Shown here: positions 16,448 to 25,094 of the stretch, one piece after another
Layout: each line of letters opens with the position of its first letter
Numbering within the stretch: position 1 is the stretch's first letter
DNA from: Chitinophaga agri
GTDB lineage: Bacteria > Bacteroidota > Bacteroidia > Chitinophagales > Chitinophagaceae
Direction: 5' to 3'
DNA: 64,000 nucleotides
Assembly (NCBI RefSeq): GCF_010093065.1
Contig: NZ_CP048113.1
Coordinates: forward strand, 1,364,001 to 1,428,000
Notes under the pieces: model-generated
Databases searched by the model: none
The model's input: only the letters and a program-made list of their open reading frames with translations
What the model was told of the DNA's origin: nothing
Translations under genes and position numbers: made by a program

Positions 16448-16885
16448 TTACTTTATGGTAGCCCGTACCTGCGTCACCTCGGCGGCTGAAATGGTACTGG
16501 CCTTGTTCCCGAAGCTGTTCCTGACATACGACAGGATATCCGCGATCTCCTGGTCTTTTAATGCTGCCTGTGAAGGCATCGGATTCGAGTAGTATTCCCC
16601 GTTGATCTCCACCTCTTCGTTCAGTCCCTTCAGCAACACGCCGATCAGTCGTACCTTATCGCCCAGTACGTATTCCGTTTTTATCAGCGGTGGGTTCATA
16701 CGGGGTACCCCGCTCCCATTCTCCTGGTGACAGGATATACAATACTGCCGGTATAACACCTTTCCTTTTGCGATCTGTGCGGCCGAAGTGCCACCGGTTT
16801 TAGTACCCGCCGTTTTCTTTACCTGTGCGTTCACTGATAATGCAACTATCAGCAATGGCATCACCGCCCCTATCCATCTGCCCAT
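16448..16885 (-). CDS. Monohaem cytochrome c, periplasmic
   Basis: A 145-residue exported cytochrome c. A signal peptide ends near SVNA-QVKK, a Thr/Gly-rich linker follows, then the haem motif C49-I-S-C52-H53. Met in NPMPSQAALKD is the probable axial ligand, followed by the conserved C-terminal helix ADILSYVRNSFGN. It begins 2 bp after the stop of the sorbosone-dehydrogenase-like gene, so the two are translated from one message. It probably takes electrons from that enzyme; this partnership is inferred from position and from the known pairing of soluble PQQ enzymes with cytochrome c. Confidence 0.93.
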   Translation of the reverse strand: MGRWIGAVMPLLIVALSVNAQVKKTAGTKTGGTSAAQIAKGKVLYRQYCISCHQENGSGVPRMNPPLIKTEYVLGDKVRLIGVLLKGLNEEVEINGEYYSNPMPSQAALKDQEIADILSYVRNSFGNKASTISAAEVTQVRATIK

Positions 16886-16887
16886 AC

Positions 16888-18192
16888 TTATTTTGCGTTA
16901 TAAACGATCCTGTAAACGGTTCCTTTCGCATCATCTGTTACATACAGTGAACCATCCGGTCCCTGTGCCAGTCCGCACGGACGATGAGCCGCATCACCCG
17001 GGTTCTTTATTGGCCCCTTGCCGGCGAAACCATCTGCAAACACTTCCCATTTACCGGAAGGCTTCCCATTCTTAAACGGTACGAACACCACATAATATCC
17101 GGCCTGCTCTTCAGGATAACGGTTCCAGGAGCCATGAAATGCAATAAAAGCACCGTTCCGGTATTTCTCCGGGAACTGTGTACCTGTGTAGAACAGTAAG
17201 CCGTTAGGCGCCATATGTGCCGGAAAGGCGACTACCGGATCTTCCGCATTCTCACCACCCGTTTTCTTACCATCCCCGCCATATTCTGGTGCCAGCATTT
17301 TCTTTTGCTGATACTGATCGTAGTAGATGTAAGGCCATCCGCAGTCAGACCCCTGTTTCACGGCAAACATACATTCCGCGGGCAGGTCGGCCGATTGTTT
17401 TTCGGAATACAATGCAGGGAACAGGTCGTGTAACTGATCACGGCCATGCTGCATAACAAAAAGCTGCTGCTGTGATTTATTCCAGTCCAGTCCTACTACG
17501 TTCCTCAGACCAGTGGCATACCGCACGCCATCACCGTACACCTGGTTCAGTTTATCTGCCCGGAACTGCCAGATGCCTGCGGCAGAATCGAGTACAGGAC
17601 AAGGCTGCATACCCATGGAACCCGCTGTTCGGTCCTGCGTCTGACAGGAGTTGGAATACGCACCGACATTCACGTAAATATTGCCCGCATCGTCCAGCAC
17701 AATTGATTTGGATTCGTGCTGTCTGCGGTCAATCAGTCCGCTAACCACTGTTTCCGGATGCTCCGGGTCCGTCACCTGTTGCTGTGCATCCACTTTATAC
17801 CGGTAGATCGCCGTGTTAGACGTGGCGTACAGGTAATCGCCTTTCAGATAGATACCTGTACCGCCGTAGTTACCGAAGGCGGTTTGCTTATCGACCCTGC
17901 CATCACCGTTGTTATCCTGGAGGAATAAGATGCCATTGTTATTTTTTGCCCTGTCCAGTTTGATGTAGATGCTACCGTTACCGGCCACGGCAATGTGACG
18001 CGTGCGGCCCAGCCCATCGGCCACCTTGAGTGCACCAAAGCCGGCAGGCAGTTTCAGGCCGGCGTTGTCGGCATCCGGTTTCACCACTGAGGCGCCTGGC
18101 TTACCAGGACCACCTGCAAATACGGAGGAGGCGATGCTTGTCATGGCAATGACAGACATCAGTAATACCTTGCTTGTTGTTTGCATCGGCAT
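16888..18192 (-). CDS. PQQ-dependent sugar/sorbosone dehydrogenase-like beta-propeller protein
   Basis: A 434-residue secreted protein with a signal peptide (SVIAMTSIASSVFAGG). The rest is a six-bladed beta-propeller of the soluble glucose/L-sorbosone dehydrogenase type: KLPAGFGALKVADGLGRTRHIAVAG, GNIYVNVGAYSNSCQ, RYATGLRNVVGLDW (a family hallmark with the catalytic-type region), GSDCGWPYIYYD, AFHGSWNR and RPCGLAQGPDGSLYVTDD. Such enzymes oxidise aldoses or related compounds with PQQ. Several fold members lack PQQ, so cofactor use is not certain. It forms an operon with the cytochrome c downstream. Confidence 0.88.
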   Translation of the reverse strand: MPMQTTSKVLLMSVIAMTSIASSVFAGGPGKPGASVVKPDADNAGLKLPAGFGALKVADGLGRTRHIAVAGNGSIYIKLDRAKNNNGILFLQDNNGDGRVDKQTAFGNYGGTGIYLKGDYLYATSNTAIYRYKVDAQQQVTDPEHPETVVSGLIDRRQHESKSIVLDDAGNIYVNVGAYSNSCQTQDRTAGSMGMQPCPVLDSAAGIWQFRADKLNQVYGDGVRYATGLRNVVGLDWNKSQQQLFVMQHGRDQLHDLFPALYSEKQSADLPAECMFAVKQGSDCGWPYIYYDQYQQKKMLAPEYGGDGKKTGGENAEDPVVAFPAHMAPNGLLFYTGTQFPEKYRNGAFIAFHGSWNRYPEEQAGYYVVFVPFKNGKPSGKWEVFADGFAGKGPIKNPGDAAHRPCGLAQGPDGSLYVTDDAKGTVYRIVYNAK

Positions 18193-18489
18193 ATCGAGAT
18201 TGTGTTAATGAAGAATAAAGCCGGTGGAAAATTACGAAAACTAACAGGGAAAATGCTGCCTGCTACGTCTCCAGGCGGATACAATACCACTATTTTTTGA
18301 GATATCTGGCCTGCCCCTGACCGTGCCGGCCCCCCCGCATAAGATCGCCGCTGGTCAACCCCAGATCCCTTTCTCGAGATACCTGATCAGGGACAGCCTG
18401 ACCCCGGCACATGTCTCCCGGTCATTAGCGGCCAATGCCTCCGCCAGATCATTACCAGACACGTCTTTTGGACGCTTTCGGCCGACCAG
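18193..18489. other. Intergenic stretch with a possible gene remnant
   Basis: About 300 bp. On the minus strand a frame from about 18,530 to the TGA at 18355-18357 is open for some 57 codons. It has coding-like composition (for example DLAEALAANDRETCAGVRL) but no ATG, and a stop sits at its upstream end inside the palindrome. It may be the 3' remnant of a lost gene. I do not recognise it. A near-consensus -7 (TAGTTTTC) for the dehydrogenase gene lies at 18236-18243. Confidence 0.25.
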
Positions 18490-18637
18490 CTGAACGGCTC
18501 CTGATCTTTGTACTAAATGCGCACTAATACATCACCAAAAGGTCACTTCAAGGGCACTTCAATATCCAGGGGATATTGAAGTGCCCTTGAAGTGACCTTT
18601 TGGTGTCCTCTTGGTACCCTGAAAGTGAGCCGTTCAG
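18490..18637. repeat. Nested inverted repeat with 35-bp perfect inner arms
   Basis: Inner arms at 18533-18567 and 18571-18605 are perfectly complementary over 35 bp with the 3-base loop AGG. Within each arm CACTTCAA occurs twice. Outer arms CTGAACGGCTC (18490-18500) and GAGCCGTTCAG (18627-18637) are also perfect. No transposase gene is nearby and there is no T-tract next to the inner stem. It is far longer than an ordinary terminator and could be a non-autonomous mobile element, a folded RNA or a recombination product. Confidence 0.85.
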
Positions 18638-18647
18638 GACATAAAAA

Positions 18648-18703
18648 AAGGGCGTTCAGCCCTTAAAAAGAAAGGCAGGAAGTCATTACAACCTCCTGCC
18701 TTT
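18648..18703 (-). terminator. Tandem terminators after susD
   Basis: Two hairpins read on the minus strand: AAAGGCAGGA/TCCTGCCTTT (18671-18703) followed by TTTCTTTTT, and AAGGGC/GCCCTT (18648-18664) followed by seven Ts. They lie about 30 and 70 bp after the SusD stop. Confidence 0.85.
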
Positions 18704-18730
18704 TTCTCATCAAAACAACCAGAGCGGTAA

Positions 18731-20578
18731 CTAGTAGCCAGGGTTCTGGACCAGTTTATTATTTCTGTTCATCTCATCGCGCTGAAGCGGCATGAAATAC
18801 ATCTTATCCAGCCAGATCCTGTTCTCATTAACCAGGGTCACGGCAGTATAAGTATAATCATAATTCGCCTCATCATGCTGATAGAGCGTCACTTTAACGT
18901 TTGGCTTCAGTTTACCCACCACGTTAATACCACGCAGGGCACGACCTACTGTAGCAGGTGCGATCATCCAGCGGCGTACGTCAAAGAAACGCTGCTCTTC
19001 AAACACCATTTCTATTTCCTTCTCACGCTGGAAGCGGGCTTTCAGGGCGGCACCTGACTCGGTGAAACCAGGCATACCTGCCCGGGTACGGATCATATTC
19101 AGGTAATTACGGGCTTCCGCATCCTGACCCAGTTCGATACAGGCTTCTGCATAGTTGAACAGTACTTCAGTATAGCGGAAGAACGGATAAGGTACTTCCT
19201 GACGGAAATACTGCGCATCCACATTCGGATCAATGAATTTTTTCATATAATAACCGGTGAAGCTGCCATTCCAATTCTCTACCGGCCCCTGCCTCGTATC
19301 GAGACCAGGAGCATTGATGATCTTTGACTGCTCAGGGTCCCATACTTCGTATACACCTGTCTGCGCCTGGTTGGCCGGATCTTTCGCTGCCACGTCCGTA
19401 GGACGCTGACGCCAGTTAGCACCATCATACAGGATGCTGGCATAAAAACGCGGATCGCGGTTACGGTAAGGATTGGCCTTATGCGCTGCCTCGCCCCAGT
19501 TAAAAGGCGTACCATCGCTCATTTCATAGTCGTCAACCAGCAGCTGCGTAGGAGTATTACCTGACCAGTTATGATAACCATTCAGACCATTATACAGCCC
19601 GATCTGTCCGCCGGCTTCCGATTTCGCGTTGAGGAAATAACGGGAGAAGATGCTCTCGGTATTATCCTTCAGGAACATTTGCTGATAATTGCTGCTGGCT
19701 TCTTCCGGTGTAGCAGGTGTTGGGAATGCCAGTGAGTAACGGCCCAGGTCCATGACTGCTTTAGCAGCATCCTTCGCACGCTGCCAGCGTTCAGTACGGC
19801 TGCCACTGGTGTAACCCAGTACCTCCGGATGTTGTGCCGCAGCAATGATGTTTGACTTAGTTTTAGCCGTTGGGATATCATGCAGGTCACTTGCAGCATA
19901 TACCAGGATACGGGACTTCAGTGCCAGGGCAGCACCCTCTGTCGCACGCCCCTTAACGATATTGCCATCTTTACCATGGAGATAATAGGCGGCGGAATCA
20001 CAGTCCTTTACGATATGGTCCACACAATCGGCAAAGGTACCCCGGTCGATGGTGTAGTCTTTATCATCCAGTGTATACACAACGTCTATCAGTGGCACAC
20101 CACCATAGGCGCGTACCAGCTGGTGATAAAAATAAGCACGCAGGAAGAAGACTTCTCCCTTTACCCGTTCACCGGAGGTCTGTTTATCGAAAGGCACCTT
20201 GCTGACATTCTGAAAGAAGACGTTACATGCGCGGATACGCTTGTACATCTCGCCCCACTGGAAGGTACCACGGTTGGTGACATATTCAGCGTCGGTAGGA
20301 CTGATCGTAGCTTCCCCCATGTTCTTCATACCGTAGTTATGCGTGAACATGGTCTCATCGGTAGCGGAGGAAAGCATTGTTTCCAGGAAACCGCCACTGC
20401 TCAGACCATTGTATATTTCATTCACAAAAGCCTCCGTCAATGCCTGGTCCTGCCACACATCATCCTTTGTTGCTTCGCCGAGAGGCTTTGTATTCAGGAA
20501 ATCAGTGTTACAGGCGGCGATGGTAAAAGCGCCCGCAACACCAATGCTGATATATATTTTCTTCAATAACTGCTTCAT
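18731..20578 (-). CDS. SusD/RagB-family outer-membrane lipoprotein
   Basis: A 615-residue surface lipoprotein that caps a SusC channel and captures the nutrient. Lipobox AAC gives lipidated Cys23, followed by NTDFLNTKPLGEA, the typical SusD start. TPR-like helices and the RagB motif FFLRAYFYHQLVRAYGGVPLI are present, and the C-terminal SusD domain has RYTEVLFNYAEACIELG, AEARNYLNMIRTRAGMPG and EKEIEMVFEEQRFFDVRRW. It begins 12 bp after the susC stop and ends before two terminators. No hydrolase or regulator belongs to this unit, so the ligand (glycan, peptide or other) cannot be named. Confidence 0.97.
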   Translation of the reverse strand: MKQLLKKIYISIGVAGAFTIAACNTDFLNTKPLGEATKDDVWQDQALTEAFVNEIYNGLSSGGFLETMLSSATDETMFTHNYGMKNMGEATISPTDAEYVTNRGTFQWGEMYKRIRACNVFFQNVSKVPFDKQTSGERVKGEVFFLRAYFYHQLVRAYGGVPLIDVVYTLDDKDYTIDRGTFADCVDHIVKDCDSAAYYLHGKDGNIVKGRATEGAALALKSRILVYAASDLHDIPTAKTKSNIIAAAQHPEVLGYTSGSRTERWQRAKDAAKAVMDLGRYSLAFPTPATPEEASSNYQQMFLKDNTESIFSRYFLNAKSEAGGQIGLYNGLNGYHNWSGNTPTQLLVDDYEMSDGTPFNWGEAAHKANPYRNRDPRFYASILYDGANWRQRPTDVAAKDPANQAQTGVYEVWDPEQSKIINAPGLDTRQGPVENWNGSFTGYYMKKFIDPNVDAQYFRQEVPYPFFRYTEVLFNYAEACIELGQDAEARNYLNMIRTRAGMPGFTESGAALKARFQREKEIEMVFEEQRFFDVRRWMIAPATVGRALRGINVVGKLKPNVKVTLYQHDEANYDYTYTAVTLVNENRIWLDKMYFMPLQRDEMNRNNKLVQNPGY

Positions 20579-20590
20579 GATGCTGATGAT

Positions 20591-23500
20591 TTAAAAGGTT
20601 AAATTGAAACCTGCATTCAATACCCTTGACTGCGGATAGTACTGACCGTTACCATTTATGGATTCCGGATCGAGGATCTTCAGGCTATTAGCCGTGAACA
20701 GGTTTAAACAGTTTGCATAGATCCTCAGATTAGTGATACCCGATCTTTTCTTCAGGAAATCAGGAATACTGTAGCCGAGTTCCAGGTTTTTCAGACGTAC
20801 ATAGTTCGTACTGCGGATCCAGTAAGTGTTACCGTTCGCCCAGTATGTATCATTACGGTCATTTACGCGCGGGTCAACGCTGCTTGGATTATCAGGGCTC
20901 CAGCGATGATCATAGTAATCTTTTGTAAAGTTGCCGATCTCACCTGATTCTGTGTTGATATGCAAAGCGCCGCCGGTAGCACCCTGTACCAGGATGGCAC
21001 AGTCGAAGTTGCCGTATTGCATGTTTATATTCAGACCGCCGGTGAATGTAGGCTGTGTGCTTTTTCCATAGCGGATCTTATCATCACCGTCAATCTTTCC
21101 GTTACCGTCGATATCCCTGAACTTCATATCACCGGGACGGAGATTATTGGTCAATGCAGAGTAATCGATCGTATTCTTATCAATTTCAGCATAGTCTCTG
21201 AACACGCCATCGTATTCGTAATACAGGTTGGTGTTCATCTGCTTGCCAGTAGAGCGCTGCCAGACAGGGGCGCCAGGTGCTTCATCCCAGAACACGATCT
21301 TGTTTTTGGAATAACCACCGTTCACGCTTACATCATAACGGAATTTAGTACCGATGGTACTGTTGTAGCCCACACGGAACTCAAAACCCTTGTTATCTAC
21401 CTTACCGATATTTTCAGCAGGCAGGGTCATACCGGTAGTTTGTGGTACAGATGCATTCCTTCTCACCAGAATGCCTGAACGTTTATTCATGAACGCGTCC
21501 AGTTCAAAGTAAACCTTACCGTTCAGGAAAGCTCCATCCACACCGACGTTGTAGTTATTGGCCACCTCCCAGGAGATATATGGATTCGGGATACGTGCCT
21601 CGAACAGGGATTTTACGACATTGCCACCGAGGATATAACTGCTGAATCCATAGGTGGAATAGTACTGATATTCCTGTAAGGTGAGCGTACCGTCATTGTT
21701 ATCATCGAAGTATACCTGGTCATTACCCAGTTTACCCCAGGAAGCACGAAGTTTCAGGTAATTCATGAACTTCACGTTATCCTTCCAGAAGCCTTCTTCT
21801 GATACGCGCCAGCCAAGCATCAGTCCCGGGAAGAACCCGAAACGGGAAGAAGATGGGAACATATAGGAGCCATCATTACGCCATACGAATTCAGCGAGGT
21901 ATTTCTCTTTATAGTTATACGCCACACGACCGAAGTAGTTGAGACGGGCACGATCCCAGGCGGAGCCACCGTTATCTTTTTCCGCGTCACCACCGGCAAA
22001 CATCTGATCGATGAGAGAGGAAATGAAGTATCTGCGGAAGGCGTTGAAGTTGTCAGAGTGTACGGTTTCTCTTTCAATACCGAATACGAAGTTCAGCGTA
22101 TGATCTTTCTTAAATGTACGGTCGTACGTCAGCAATCCACGCAGCAGAATATTACTCTGGTCTTCATCGCCCTGGTTGAGGGTAGCCTGATCAGTACCAC
22201 GTTTGCTCTTCACGAGTACGGGTGTAACACCATCGTCCTGGTAGGATTTCTTATCCCATGTATAGAGGTACCATGGTGTCATCCATCTCTTGGTACGTTT
22301 GATATATTTATCGAATGCGACGTTACCGCTCAGCTTCAGTCCTTCTACACCAGGGATCTGTATATCCAGGCGCGCACTGGTCTGTACATAGTAACGTTTG
22401 TCCTTATCGTAGCCGGTCTGATCGGTCGTAATAACGACAGGATTGTTACCATATTCGATGTCCGGGCCAGGTAATCCGTTAGGCCAGAACGCGGGCTCTG
22501 TTGGTTTGCCACGCATCAGCATACGGAAGATGTCACCAGCGGAACGGGTAGGATAATTACGGTCTTCCTGTCTGCCTAACATGTCTACGCTAACGTTCAC
22601 ATATTTATTGATCTTACCGTCCAGGTTGATACGCAGACTATACTGATCGTATCCGGTAGCAGATTTCTTGTAGTAAGCGTCCTGCGACTGGTAACCGAAG
22701 GAGGTCAGGTAACGCATGTTCTCACTACCACCGGAAACCTGTACGCTGTGATTGGACTGAGGCGCCCATGTCTTAAATGTAGCGTCATACCAGTCCGTAT
22801 TAGGGTATAGCCAGGGATCAGTGCTGTTACGGAATCTATCGATTTCAGAAGGACCGAACGCAACATCCCATTTCTTGTTGGTGGTAGGAGATGTGTAGGA
22901 ACCGCCTTGTTTGTAGGTATCCCATGCAGTGGTCCATTCCCTTCCAGGCACATCCCTGTAGAGACTTAGCTCATCACGCAGCTGCGCGTATTCTGCCGCG
23001 TCGGACATTTTGGGAATAGTGGTCGGCTGTGACCATCCCTGGTTAAAGGAGTAAGAGAGCTGTGGTTTACCACTTTTACCGCGTTTGGTCGTTACGAGAA
23101 TAACACCGTTTGCCGCACGCGCACCATAGATCGCAGCAGAGGCATCTTTCAGTACGGAAATGCTTTCGATGTCCTGGGGGTTCAGACGTTCCAGACCACC
23201 ACTACGGCCGGCCACACCATCAATTACGATGAGCGGATCATTATTACCCAGTGTATTGGAACCACGGATACGGAGTGAAGAACCATCCGCACCAGGTTCA
23301 CCACTGTTCTGCATGGCAGTGACGCCGGGCATACGGCCAGCGATGGAGTTGGACAGGTTGGTAGCAGGAGATTTTACGAGGTCAGCACCCTTTACCGTTG
23401 CAATGGAACCGGATACGGCTTCTCTTTTCTGCGCACCATATCCTACGACAACTACTTCACTGAGACCTTTGGTATCAGCGTCGAGTGTAATGGTCAATGG

Positions 23501-23851
23501 AGCGGAGCCATTAACAGTGAGTGTTTGTGGTAGGAAACCGATTGCAGATATGGTGATTTGAGCGCCATTGGCTACGCTTAAAGTAAAAGTACCGTCCGGT
23601 AATGTGGTAGTCCCCTTTGAAGTGCCAACCACTTTGATAGTGGCGCCAATGATTGGTTCTTTATTTTTATCAACGATCTTTCCTTTCAGTGTAATATCCT
23701 GTAGAACAGAAAATAAGGTGTGATAACCATCTGCCACCGCAGCGAGCGGATAAAGGGCAGGTAAAAAAAGCAGCAGGGTGAATTTCATGCGCAATAGAGC
23801 TGACTGCCAGGCATACCGATGCCTGACCTTCAACAGGTCTACATTTTTCAT
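20591..23851 (-). CDS. SusC/RagA-family TonB-dependent transporter
   Basis: A 1,086-residue outer-membrane transporter of the SusC type. After a long signal region (about 40 residues, ending near AVADG) comes a carboxypeptidase-regulatory-like domain (LKGKIVDKNKEPIIGATIKVVGT), then the SusC signature LSEVVVVGYGAQKREAVSGSIATV, the plug with LRIRGSNTLGNNDPLIVIDG and SISVLKDASAAIYGARAANGVI, and a 22-strand-type barrel ending with an aromatic-rich terminus (LNAGFNLTF). It imports a ligand using TonB energy, working with the SusD encoded 12 bp downstream. An ATG 21 codons inside (MKFTLLLF) could also start the protein. Confidence 0.97.
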   Translation of the reverse strand: MKNVDLLKVRHRYAWQSALLRMKFTLLLFLPALYPLAAVADGYHTLFSVLQDITLKGKIVDKNKEPIIGATIKVVGTSKGTTTLPDGTFTLSVANGAQITISAIGFLPQTLTVNGSAPLTITLDADTKGLSEVVVVGYGAQKREAVSGSIATVKGADLVKSPATNLSNSIAGRMPGVTAMQNSGEPGADGSSLRIRGSNTLGNNDPLIVIDGVAGRSGGLERLNPQDIESISVLKDASAAIYGARAANGVILVTTKRGKSGKPQLSYSFNQGWSQPTTIPKMSDAAEYAQLRDELSLYRDVPGREWTTAWDTYKQGGSYTSPTTNKKWDVAFGPSEIDRFRNSTDPWLYPNTDWYDATFKTWAPQSNHSVQVSGGSENMRYLTSFGYQSQDAYYKKSATGYDQYSLRINLDGKINKYVNVSVDMLGRQEDRNYPTRSAGDIFRMLMRGKPTEPAFWPNGLPGPDIEYGNNPVVITTDQTGYDKDKRYYVQTSARLDIQIPGVEGLKLSGNVAFDKYIKRTKRWMTPWYLYTWDKKSYQDDGVTPVLVKSKRGTDQATLNQGDEDQSNILLRGLLTYDRTFKKDHTLNFVFGIERETVHSDNFNAFRRYFISSLIDQMFAGGDAEKDNGGSAWDRARLNYFGRVAYNYKEKYLAEFVWRNDGSYMFPSSSRFGFFPGLMLGWRVSEEGFWKDNVKFMNYLKLRASWGKLGNDQVYFDDNNDGTLTLQEYQYYSTYGFSSYILGGNVVKSLFEARIPNPYISWEVANNYNVGVDGAFLNGKVYFELDAFMNKRSGILVRRNASVPQTTGMTLPAENIGKVDNKGFEFRVGYNSTIGTKFRYDVSVNGGYSKNKIVFWDEAPGAPVWQRSTGKQMNTNLYYEYDGVFRDYAEIDKNTIDYSALTNNLRPGDMKFRDIDGNGKIDGDDKIRYGKSTQPTFTGGLNINMQYGNFDCAILVQGATGGALHINTESGEIGNFTKDYYDHRWSPDNPSSVDPRVNDRNDTYWANGNTYWIRSTNYVRLKNLELGYSIPDFLKKRSGITNLRIYANCLNLFTANSLKILDPESINGNGQYYPQSRVLNAGFNLTF

Positions 23852-24394
23852 ACGTTTGATTTGTGTGGTTAATAAAGGCTGATTACAAACCGCCTGATTT
23901 TGGCTGTACTAACAGATGCCGGAACATCATCGTTTCAGACGCTATTACTGGTTCTCATTATTAAACGTGGTTTATACTAGTTAAAGAATATATGGTAGCG
24001 GGTCTAAAGCACAATACAACTACATAGGTTCTTGTTTACGCAGTGTGCAGCCTGATTTCATAACGCTAAGATCTCACGTGTCAATTTCACACCTAAAATA
24101 GAAAAAATAAATTAACTTTTATATTTCTTTTAACATACTGCGGTCAGAGTAAAGTGAAAATGCATATGATTCACCCCTGTCATCATCCGTTCGTACATGA
24201 CCTACAGGGCACTTCACTACACAGCTGTCGCCTATACGACAGGTACGCTTATACTGATTGGCACCGGGGGCGACTATCTGGTACTGGCAGCAGGCGGATC
24301 ATTTATCTGACAGGCGCGAACGACCAGTGCCTGCATTCCTGTTGAGAATGCAGCCCGCAACTATCTATTATGGATTATATATGCAGGTCACTGC
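23852..24394. other. Long intergenic region upstream of susC
   Basis: About 540 bp. AT-rich near 23,950-24,140, where the susC promoter should lie, but I find no exact TAnnTTTG box on the minus strand. On the + strand a 37-codon frame from ATG 24197 to TGA 24308-24310 encodes a hydrophobic peptide (TLILIGTGGDYLVLAAGG). It has no relatives I recognise and may be chance. No tRNA or clear terminator is seen. Confidence 0.3.
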
Positions 24395-24853
24395 CTAATA
24401 ATCCTGTACGAACTGAATGGAAGTAATGCTGAAAGGGTTCCCTTTTGCCACCAGGTAGAGGTCATGTATGCCATTGGAATACTTGGGGTTACCTACCAGT
24501 TTGAGCGCATAGGTGGTGTCGCCGGTGAACGGTATCTTCAATGTACCAATACGTTTGCTTTTCTTTCCTTTGGGGCGGTCAATACGAAACTCGAGTCTGC
24601 CGTTCTTCTTCTCCTTATTCTGGCAGAATACGACTACTTTAAATCCAATTTCACCCATACCGAGGTTCACCTGGCCAAAGCCCAGGTAGCTACCGGATTT
24701 CATTTTAAATTCTGTCTGGAAGTCTCCTTTCCTCATTGGCGCCGGCGGCGTCGTACCTGCCGGAGCAGGTGCTGCAGATGGCGGTGGTGCGGCCGTTTGT
24801 CCCCGGACAATCAATTGCACAAGTAAGAAAAAAAGACATAGGATAGGCCTCAT
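24395..24853 (-). CDS. Small secreted protein with a CBM6-like beta-sandwich
   Basis: A 152-residue exported protein: signal peptide (LCLFFLLVQLIVRGQ), an Ala/Pro-rich linker at about residues 20-42 (APPPSAAPAPAGTTPPAP), then one domain. The domain follows the CBM6 order: SGSYLGFGQVNLGMGEIGFKV, RLEFRIDRPKGK, IGTLKIPFTGDTTY, and GIHDLYLVAKGNPFSITSIQF, which matches the hallmark GVHDLYLVFKG...FNIDWFQF of CBM6. It has no catalytic domain. CBM6 modules bind glucans, xylans and similar sugars; whether this copy binds sugar is unproven. It has its own -7 box at 24930-24937 and lies 543 bp before susC. Confidence 0.75.
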   Translation of the reverse strand: MRPILCLFFLLVQLIVRGQTAAPPPSAAPAPAGTTPPAPMRKGDFQTEFKMKSGSYLGFGQVNLGMGEIGFKVVVFCQNKEKKNGRLEFRIDRPKGKKSKRIGTLKIPFTGDTTYALKLVGNPKYSNGIHDLYLVAKGNPFSITSIQFVQDY

Positions 24854-24929
24854 AGTTCTTCAATCGGTCCGGTACCTTTTGAAGATACCGACCAGGTGTC
24901 TAAAATACTAATTAGGTCGAAAAATTACG

Positions 24930-24937
24930 CAAATTTA
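24930..24937 (-). promoter_or_regulatory. -7 box for the CBM6-like gene
   Basis: TAAATTTG on the minus strand matches TAnnTTTG exactly, about 77 bp before the ATG at 24853. The leader contains a GGTCGGTA...TACCGGACC-type hairpin. Confidence 0.5.
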
Positions 24938-25009
24938 TATTAAAAATTCCAATAATAATATAGGCTGATTCCCAGCAGGTTAAACCGACCGTGTTTATAT
25001 AATGCTGAA

Positions 25010-25047
25010 AACGGCAAACGACTCTGCCGGGAGAGCCGTTTGCCGTT
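25010..25047 (-). terminator. Terminator hairpin after the CheR-PAS-kinase gene
   Basis: AACGGCAAACG and CGTTTGCCGTT are perfect arms, with an inner GCTCT/AGAGT pairing that uses a G-U pair in the minus RNA. It begins about 48 bp after the stop at 25095. The T-tract is weak (TTTTC). Confidence 0.75.
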
Positions 25048-25094
25048 AGTATAGTACGCCGGGAATGCACTTCTATTGTGCTACCTGCATGAAG

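Noticed and set aside
18490..18637. Insertion sequence
   Set aside because: No transposase frame lies between or near the inverted arms, and no target duplication is visible.
24154..24345. 63-codon + strand frame upstream of susC
   Set aside because: His/Arg-rich, no family likeness, and in competition with a second short frame in the same place.
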